Of a DNA stretch of 7,740 nt, positions 1 to 3,520 are shown one piece after another. Both the position numbers and the translations under genes were made by a program. This DNA is from Acidobacteriaceae bacterium (GTDB taxonomy: Bacteria > Acidobacteriota > Terriglobia > Terriglobales > Acidobacteriaceae): contig JASIJX010000565.1 of the NCBI GenBank assembly GCA_030049955.1, positions 1 to 7,740 of the forward strand, in the 5' to 3' direction. The notes under the pieces were generated by a model that saw only the letters and a program-made list of their open reading frames with translations, was not told where the DNA came from and searched no databases. Numbering within the stretch: position 1 is the stretch's first letter; every line of letters starts with the position of its first letter.

Positions 1-283
1 TAGCAGTGAGGAATTAGATTGAGTCGCTGCTGGCGACATCGGTTCAGGGCTCTCTCGGCCGATTTCTGACTTCCCGTCATCGAGCTTCCGCGCTATTGTG
101 CACAGCAGCTCTGCCCTGTTCCGGCCGCCGAACCCGGTGATCTGCTCCCCGGCTCATCTCCGGAACCTTCACAGGAATGTGGGCCAGACGTAACCATGTA
201 CGCTGGCCCAATTCTCCCTGGGGAAGACCTTTTGAACATTTCTTTTTCCGGTTCAACTCGTCTTCTAAGAAATTACAGTCCGA
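1..283. other. Region downstream of flp1, no supported gene
   Basis: No convincing gene is visible. All three plus frames meet a stop within the first 22 bases, so nothing enters from the left on that strand. On the minus strand an ATG at 39 opens a frame that leaves the window (MSPAATQSNSSLL), and an ATG at 80 opens another. Both are too short to identify. A prepilin peptidase gene often follows flp in Tad loci, so a partial gene here is possible but unproven. The one clear structure is the hairpin at 180-210. Confidence 0.5.
180..210 (-). terminator. Strong hairpin 3' of flp1, possible terminator or 3' stabiliser
   Basis: TGGGCCAG (180-187) pairs with CTGGCCCA (203-210), and after a single bulged A (188) CGTA (189-192) pairs with TACG (199-202). 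This gives 12 base pairs closing a 6-base loop. It begins 74 bases past the flp1 stop codon. No T-run follows on either strand, so it is not a textbook intrinsic terminator. It could act as a 3' end stabiliser of the pilin mRNA or as a Rho-assisted terminator. Confidence 0.4.
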
Positions 284-469
284 CTACGTCAGTGACGTGC
301 TGATTCTGCTAAAGATCCCGGTAATCGCAGTGGTGACACTGCCGATAGCAGTAATACAACCCAATGCGATCAAGCTCAGCAGCAGTGCGTACTCAACGAG
401 GTCCTGTCCTTCTTCACCGTTCAGAAGGCTTTGGCGGATAAGGGTCAACTTCAAAAGCGCTTGGTTCAT
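284..469 (-). CDS. flp: Flp/Fap family type IVb pilin (copy 1)
   Basis: This 61-residue prepilin is the structural subunit of a Tad/Flp pilus, which is exported from the inner membrane through the CpaC secretin. Residues 1-21 form the positively charged leader. The prepilin peptidase site is EEG/QDLVEY, with cleavage after Gly21, leaving Glu at +5 and Tyr at +6 of a 40-residue mature pilin, as in the Flp family. Residues 27-52 are the hydrophobic helix and the tail is Ser/Thr-rich (ISTSLT). The ATG at 469 is chosen because AAAGGAG lies 8 bases upstream and because it gives the same length as the other two copies; a longer upstream frame runs into the neighbour. It differs from copy 2 at 10 of 61 positions. 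It carries Cys38 (mature Cys17) and the divergent segment GIFSRIS. It is the most downstream of the three copies. Confidence 0.93.
   Translation of the reverse strand: MNQALLKLTLIRQSLLNGEEGQDLVEYALLLSLIALGCITAIGSVTTAITGIFSRISTSLT
374..429. repeat. 56-nt block identical to 717-772 (flp1 copy)
   Basis: These 56 bases are identical to 717-772, an offset of 343. They encode the end of the leader, the cleavage site and the start of the mature helix of flp1. Identity through synonymous positions points to recent duplication or gene conversion between flp1 and flp2. Confidence 0.9.
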
Positions 470-494
470 GGTGTCGTCTCCTTTCACAAGATCC

Positions 495-506
495 CGGCTG
501 TCGCCG
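495..506 (-). promoter_or_regulatory. Small 5' leader hairpin of flp1
   Basis: CGGC (495-498) and GCCG (503-506) form a 4-bp stem with a 4-base loop, 26 bases upstream of the flp1 start. The same stem with a different loop occurs at the matching place upstream of flp2 (839-850). Conserved stem and changed loop suggest a selected RNA structure, but 4 bp is short. Confidence 0.3.
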
Positions 507-547
507 TTAGACGTGCTCGCTTTCTTTGAGCGTTTGTACAGACACGG

Positions 548-567
548 AAAAAAGCCACCCCAGGTGG
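548..567 (-). terminator. Terminator-like hairpin between flp2 and flp1
   Basis: Read on the minus strand, CCACC (567-563), TGG, GGTGG (559-555), C and then six T (553-548) make a compact stem-loop with a U-run. It lies about 60 bases past the flp2 stop. An outer pair CAGACA (539-544)/TGTCTG (571-576) encloses it and could compete with it or extend it. The stem is only 5 bp, so termination may be partial. It suggests that flp1 is read mainly from its own promoter or by read-through. Confidence 0.5.
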
Positions 568-626
568 TCCTGTCTGCTTTTTCGCTTCTGTCGTTCGCCT
601 CGTCCGCCAAGAAACTGCGGCCGAAT

Positions 627-812
627 TTACACCAGTGACGTGCTGATGTTGTTAAAAATCGTGGTGATCGCGGTGGTGACACCGCCGATGGCGGTAACAC
701 AGCCCAATGCAATCAGGCTCAGCAGCAGTGCGTACTCAACGAGGTCCTGTCCTTCTTCACCGTTCAGAAGGCCGTGGCGGATCAGGGTCAATTTCAAGAG
801 CGCGTTCTTCAT
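627..812 (-). CDS. flp: Flp/Fap family type IVb pilin (copy 2)
   Basis: This is a 61-residue Flp prepilin with a basic leader of 21 residues, the site EEG/QDLVEY and a mature 40-residue pilin with Cys38. It matches copy 1 at 51 of 61 residues, and its C-terminal half (TTIFNNISTSL) matches copy 3, so it is intermediate between the two. The ATG at 812 is preceded by ACGGAG about 10 bases upstream. The gene sits 239 bases downstream of flp3 and 157 bases upstream of flp1, so it is probably its own transcription unit or part of a loose cluster rather than a tight operon. A weak -24/-12 element lies about 50 bases upstream. Confidence 0.93.
   Translation of the reverse strand: MKNALLKLTLIRHGLLNGEEGQDLVEYALLLSLIALGCVTAIGGVTTAITTIFNNISTSLV
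717..772. repeat. 56-nt block identical to 374-429 (flp2 copy)
   Basis: Second member of the identical pair, inside flp2. Weaker similarity continues on both sides, through about 30 bases past the stop codon and about 60 bases upstream of the start. Confidence 0.9.
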
Positions 813-838
813 TGTGTTCTCTCCGTAGGCAAGAATTC

Positions 839-850
839 CGGCTCGCGCCG
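839..850 (-). promoter_or_regulatory. Small 5' leader hairpin of flp2
   Basis: CGGC (839-842) and GCCG (847-850) close a loop that reads GCGA on the transcript, a GNRA-type tetraloop. It would sit at the very 5' end of a transcript started from the -24/-12 element at 861-876. The counterpart upstream of flp1 is at 495-506. Confidence 0.3.
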
Positions 851-860
851 TAAAACATAC

Positions 861-876
861 TGCGTTCTGATTGCCG
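861..876 (-). promoter_or_regulatory. Weak sigma-54-like (-24/-12) element upstream of flp2
   Basis: The minus strand reads CGGCAATCAGAACGCA. The invariant GG and GC are present with exactly 10 bases between them, but the other consensus positions match only partly. The GC is 50 bases from the flp2 start, close to the 54 bases seen for the much better flp3 element, which is the main reason to list it. Confidence 0.3.
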
Positions 877-1051
877 TCCCTCGTGTCGAGACGGGTGGAA
901 AAACGATGTCGAGAAGAGCGGTTTCGGACGGTCTTGCCTGTTGCTCTTTCTCGTGGTCGTAGACTGCCTGATCGAGGAAATCCGCTTTACAGTCTGTTGG
1001 CCCGCGCATCTCCTCGAGTAGCAGCTGAGGATTCAGGACGTACCGGCTTGC

Positions 1052-1237
1052 CTACGTCAGGCTGGTGCTGATGTTGTTGAAAATGGTTGTGATGGCGCGG
1101 GTGACGCCGTTTATAGAGGTAACCAGGGCCAAAGAGATCAGGCTCAGCAGCAGAGCATATTCGACCAGATCCTGTCCCTCCTCGCGGTTCATCATTTCCT
1201 GCAACTTCACGTACATGTTCAGAAACAGGCTATTCAT
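1052..1237 (-). CDS. flp: Flp/Fap family type IVb pilin (copy 3)
   Basis: This 61-residue Flp prepilin is the first of the three in the direction of transcription. The leader (MNSLFLNMYVKLQEMMNREEG) differs from copies 1 and 2, while the cleavage site G/QDLVEY and the helix ALLLSLI are the same. The mature 40 residues match copy 2 at 33 positions. It lacks the Cys at position 38 (Leu instead) and carries SINGVTR in place of AIGGVTT. The ATG at 1237 has GGAG 5 bases upstream, and that site can pair with a nearby CTCC. A near-consensus sigma-54 promoter lies 54 bases upstream. It is likely the ancestral or main pilin gene of the cluster, with the other two derived from it; this is inferred from its position and its better promoter. 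Confidence 0.93.
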   Translation of the reverse strand: MNSLFLNMYVKLQEMMNREEGQDLVEYALLLSLISLALVTSINGVTRAITTIFNNISTSLT

Positions 1238-1242
1238 GGTGT

Positions 1243-1254
1243 CTCCAGATGGAG
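1243..1254 (-). promoter_or_regulatory. Hairpin covering the flp3 ribosome binding site
   Basis: On the minus strand CTCC (1254-1251), a 4-base spacer and GGAG (1246-1243) can pair. The GGAG is the ribosome binding site of flp3, so the 4-bp stem would mask it. The structure is short and its effect on translation is an inference. Confidence 0.3.
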
Positions 1255-1289
1255 TTGATTACCCAGCCTCAGCGGGGCACCATTCATCT

Positions 1290-1305
1290 AGCACCCGGCG
1301 TGCCA
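1290..1305 (-). promoter_or_regulatory. Sigma-54 (-24/-12) promoter of flp3
   Basis: The minus strand reads TGGCACGCCGGGTGCT. The consensus is TGGCACR-N4-TTGCW; the only mismatch is G for the first T of TTGC, and GG and GC are separated by exactly 10 bases. The start site would be near 1279, giving a leader of about 42 bases before the flp3 ATG. RpoN control of pilin genes is well known for type IVa pilins in several phyla. The element implies an enhancer-binding protein acting from upstream (above 1330). Confidence 0.72.
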
Positions 1306-1624
1306 TTCCGCATTTTTTGCCGCAGCGTCTTGTTTTCAAGCTCTTACAGGAGGTACTCATTTCAGTTACTGTTGACCCTCTGTATACGCTTGTTTACAGC
1401 GTCCGCGGCACAGACCTGGCCCGTATACATCGGTTTTCTCCCCTGCAATGTCTGGTAATAGGACAAAAGTCACCGGATTGCACCAGAAATAGTGCAATTT
1501 TCGCCTATACTGATCCCTTAACCTGACCGCAGTTAAAGGGTGTTCGATCACTCCCTGGGCCGAAGAATGGCTGAATTGCAGAAAGTCTCGAGACCCGCTG
1601 CCGGCCGCGTTCGCACCTGGCCGC
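1306..1624. promoter_or_regulatory. Non-coding control region between flp3 and the GT87 block
   Basis: No gene is supported in this stretch; the open frames crossing it lack ribosome binding sites and recognisable protein features. It holds two GTATAC palindromes (1382-1387 and 1423-1428, 41 bases apart), which lie 77 and 118 bases upstream of the sigma-54 element, the usual distance for enhancer sites. It also holds CTGTA/TACAG (1380-1384 and 1395-1399) and the inverted repeat at 1477-1498. Activator binding here is an inference. Confidence 0.4.
1477..1511 (+). promoter_or_regulatory. Inverted repeat operator with adjacent -10-like box
   Basis: ATTGCAC (1477-1483) and GTGCAAT (1492-1498) are a perfect 7-bp inverted repeat with an 8-base AT-rich spacer, the geometry of a dimeric regulator site. 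TATACT follows at 1506-1511 on the plus strand and matches a sigma-70 -10 box at 5 of 6 bases. No good -35 lies 16-18 bases upstream of it, which would fit an activator-dependent promoter reading toward the GT87 remnant and gene. The regulator family is not identifiable from the site. Confidence 0.4.
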
Positions 1625-1791
1625 GACCGAGCCGAGCTGCCGATCGCCGTCGTTGCCAGACTCAGCCTCACGCTGGCTATCTGTTCTTCTTCGTCGCGCC
1701 CTTTGCCGGGCACCTGGCTGGCTGGCGTGATTTTGTCTCCTGTTGGGCCACGGGGCGCCAGCTCATCCGCGAGTTTGCTGACTCTTTGTAA
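1625..1791 (+). pseudogene. Frameshifted N-terminal remnant of a GT87 glycosyltransferase
   Basis: Translation of 1678-1791 gives LFFFVAPFAGHLAGWRDF followed by VSCWATGRQLIREFADSL and a stop. This aligns with residues 26-64 of the intact GT87 protein just downstream (LYLSALPF, then AKRDFITYWATGQQLVHHA), including the Asp expected at the active site. The hydrophobic segment that should precede it appears in another frame at about 1637-1681 (LPIAVVARLSLTLAI), so a frameshift near 1680 is needed to join them. Everything after the first loop is missing. This is best read as a decayed tandem paralogue. An 83-codon frame starting with GTG at 1540 covers it, but its first 46 residues resemble nothing. 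Confidence 0.65.
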
Positions 1792-1847
1792 CCGCCTATC
1801 TAATCTATATGATGAATGCCTACACAAAAAACCCCGAAGGGACCTCA

Positions 1848-3026
1848 ATGGCATCACTCGAAAAAGATGGGAGCGATTTCAGTCTCCTCTTGATGGCCAT
1901 CGCATGTGTGCTGGCGGCGCTATTCACCATTCTGTATTTGAGTGCGCTGCCTTTCAATCGCGCCGCGGTGGCGAAACGCGATTTCATCACCTACTGGGCA
2001 ACCGGCCAGCAGCTTGTTCATCATGCCAATCCCTACGACGCCTCTGCATTGAATATCCTGGAGCGCAATGCCGGCTTCACAGGCGGCACACCATATTTCA
2101 TGCGTAACGTTCCCTGGGGATTGCCGCTGGCCCTGCCCTTGGGCTACTTCAGTGCGCGGTCCTCCGCGCTTCCCTGGTCGCTCCTCATGCTCGGTCTGCT
2201 CATCGCCTCGGTGCATATGGTCTCGAGCATGCTTGACCGGCCCGCTGGCGATCTGGGTAGCCAACTGGTCTGGCTCGGCTACTGCTTTCCGCCCGCGCTC
2301 GAATGCGTAATCCTCGGCCAGACCTCCATCTTGTTGCTCTTCGGGCTGGTGCTGTTTCTGCGCCTGTATCGCTCCCATCCATTCGCCGCCGGCGCGGCGC
2401 TGTGGCTCTGCTCGCTCAAGCCACATCTGTTTCTGCCCTTCGGAGTCGTGCTGCTGGCCTGGCTGGTGGTCTCGCGCAGCTACCGCATCATCGCCGGCGC
2501 AGCCACGGCCATGGCGGCAGGCGCGGCGCTCACGACACTTATCGATCCCACCGCTTTTCGCGACTACGCGCATTACATGCGCACCTCGGTCGTCACCCAC
2601 GAATTCACCGCATGCCTGGGCGACCTGATGCGCGATTCCATCAACCCGGGGTGGGAGTGGCTCGCCTTTGTGCCGGCCGCACTGGGCTGCGCCTGGGCGC
2701 TGGCCTGGTTCTGGCCGCGCCGCCATAGCTGGGACTGGCTCGAAGACGGCAGCCTGCTCGTGCTGGTTTCGTTGATCGTGGCGCCTTTTGGATGGGTCTT
2801 CGATCAGACGCTGGCCATCCCCGCCATTCTGCTGGCCGCCTCGCGCAATACCTCGCGACTGATGCTCGCGGCTCTGGCAGCGATCTATCTTCTGATCGAA
2901 TTTGAAGTGAATCGCTTCGATCTGCACTCGAAGGCGTTCCTATGGATCGCGCCGGCGTGGCTGGCATGGTTCGTTCTGGCGCGCATCAAATTGCGCCAAC
3001 CTGCAGCTGTACCTGCCCAGGTCTGA
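1848..3026 (+). CDS. GT87 (DUF2029) family polyprenol-phosphate-dependent glycosyltransferase
   Basis: This 392-residue integral membrane protein has roughly ten hydrophobic segments and fits the GT-C fold, whose members move a sugar from a polyprenyl phosphate donor to an acceptor on the outer side of the inner membrane. Segment 1 is at residues 12-35. It is followed by the loop RDFITYWATGQQL, with Asp45 as the candidate catalytic residue by analogy with PimE-type mannosyltransferases. Family-typical GQTS (157-160), KPHLFLPF (191-198) and APFGWVFDQ (312-320) are present. The ATG at 1848 is preferred because GAAGGG lies about 6 bases upstream; the ATG at 1809 would add 13 residues but has no ribosome binding site. 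The gene converges on the DUF192 gene with a 50-base gap and no clear terminator. It splits the pilin genes from cpaBC. Donor and acceptor are unknown. Confidence 0.8.
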   Translation: MASLEKDGSDFSLLLMAIACVLAALFTILYLSALPFNRAAVAKRDFITYWATGQQLVHHANPYDASALNILERNAGFTGGTPYFMRNVPWGLPLALPLGYFSARSSALPWSLLMLGLLIASVHMVSSMLDRPAGDLGSQLVWLGYCFPPALECVILGQTSILLLFGLVLFLRLYRSHPFAAGAALWLCSLKPHLFLPFGVVLLAWLVVSRSYRIIAGAATAMAAGAALTTLIDPTAFRDYAHYMRTSVVTHEFTACLGDLMRDSINPGWEWLAFVPAALGCAWALAWFWPRRHSWDWLEDGSLLVLVSLIVAPFGWVFDQTLAIPAILLAASRNTSRLMLAALAAIYLLIEFEVNRFDLHSKAFLWIAPAWLAWFVLARIKLRQPAAVPAQV

Positions 3027-3076
3027 AGCCCGCATAATTTCGACGCCAATTCTCTAGCGCCTAATCCCTAAGTCCC

Positions 3077-3520
3077 TTAGTCCGAGTCCCTGGTCGCCAT
3101 CTCCTGCATTTCCACCACGTCTCCCCGCTCCGTCCGGCTCTCTCGCGCAGCTCCCGCCGGCAGCTCCAGCACGGAGTGTGCCGTGAAGCAAGCCGAAAGC
3201 CGCCATGGCCCGACTGCATGCTGCACCTTGCGGACGCGATTGTTTCGGTCGAGATAAACAAGATCGATCGGGAAGCGCATGAAGAAGGTGTGCACCGATT
3301 CGCAGGGCACAATCCACAGCCCTCCACCCGGCTCAAGACCCGCGCGGCCTAGCAGTCCTTTGCGCCGCGTCGCACCAGAGCCGGCAACCTCGAGCTTGTC
3401 AGACAGTACCGTCTGCCGCGTAAGGTTGTGCGCCGTCATGCGCGCGGGCAAAGCCGGCTGCGCGGGCTTTGCCCGCGGCAGACCGGCCAGCTTTGCTAGG
3501 GGGTTCATGCTCCGCAGCAT
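3077..3520 (-). CDS. DUF192 family protein
   Basis: This 147-residue protein carries the DUF192 fold, a small beta-rich domain of unknown function. The domain spans about residues 30-136. Recognisable motifs are RRKGLLGR (52-59), GGGLWIVPC (65-73), SVHTFFMRFPID (75-86), PWRLSAC (105-111) and HSVLELPAG (115-123). The ATG at 3520 shares its A with the cpaC stop codon (TGATG), which suggests translation coupled to cpaC. The first 29 residues are outside the domain and cover a strong palindrome. An internal ATG at 3439 would give a 120-residue protein of normal family length but has no ribosome binding site, and the ATG at 3508 has GGAG too close. It has no clear signal peptide, unlike many exported DUF192 proteins. 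Its place as the last gene after cpaB-cpaC links it to the Tad pilus by context only. Confidence 0.88.
   Translation of the reverse strand: MLRSMNPLAKLAGLPRAKPAQPALPARMTAHNLTRQTVLSDKLEVAGSGATRRKGLLGRAGLEPGGGLWIVPCESVHTFFMRFPIDLVYLDRNNRVRKVQHAVGPWRLSACFTAHSVLELPAGAARESRTERGDVVEMQEMATRDSD
3443..3477. repeat. 13-bp perfect inverted repeat in the DUF192 leader
   Basis: CGCGGGCAAAGCC (3443-3455) is the exact reverse complement of GGCTTTGCCCGCG (3465-3477), with a 9-base loop. It lies 43 bases past the cpaC stop, in codons 15-26 of the DUF192 frame, just upstream of the internal ATG at 3439. It has no T-run. It could be a REP-like palindrome, an mRNA-stabilising or attenuating hairpin between cpaC and DUF192, or coding sequence of a variable N-terminal extension. 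Confidence 0.7.

Noticed and set aside
1..39. Possible partial minus-strand gene starting at 39 (MSPAATQSNSSLL), perhaps a prepilin peptidase
   Set aside because: Only 13 codons are visible, with no strong ribosome binding site and no diagnostic motif. Position alone does not support a call.
284..712. 142-codon version of flp1 with an 81-residue N-terminal extension
   Set aside because: The extra part runs back into the flp2 gene and lacks a ribosome binding site. The ATG at 469 has AAAGGAG and gives the same 61-residue length as the other pilins.
1775..1811. TTGCTG with TATCTA or TATATG as a promoter directly upstream of the GT87 gene
   Set aside because: Each box matches the consensus poorly or at a wrong spacing, and the sequence lies at the end of the GT87 remnant; not strong enough to list.
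1366..1857. 163-codon minus-strand frame overlapping the control region and GT87 remnant
   Set aside because: No recognisable protein features or ribosome binding site, and it crosses the GT87 remnant and the ribosome binding site of the intact gene.
1920..2927. 335-codon open frame on the minus strand opposite the GT87 gene
   Set aside because: Charged, low-complexity sequence (many Gln, Arg and Gly) with no domain, opposite a gene with strong family motifs; a GC-bias shadow.
3068..3080. CTAAG-TCC-CTTAG inverted repeat between the convergent GT87 and DUF192 genes
   Set aside because: The 5-bp AT-rich stem with a 3-base loop and no T-run is too weak to call a bidirectional terminator.
3061..3336. 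Short minus-strand frames overlapping the DUF192 gene
   Set aside because: They are other frames of DUF192, whose own frame holds all the family motifs.
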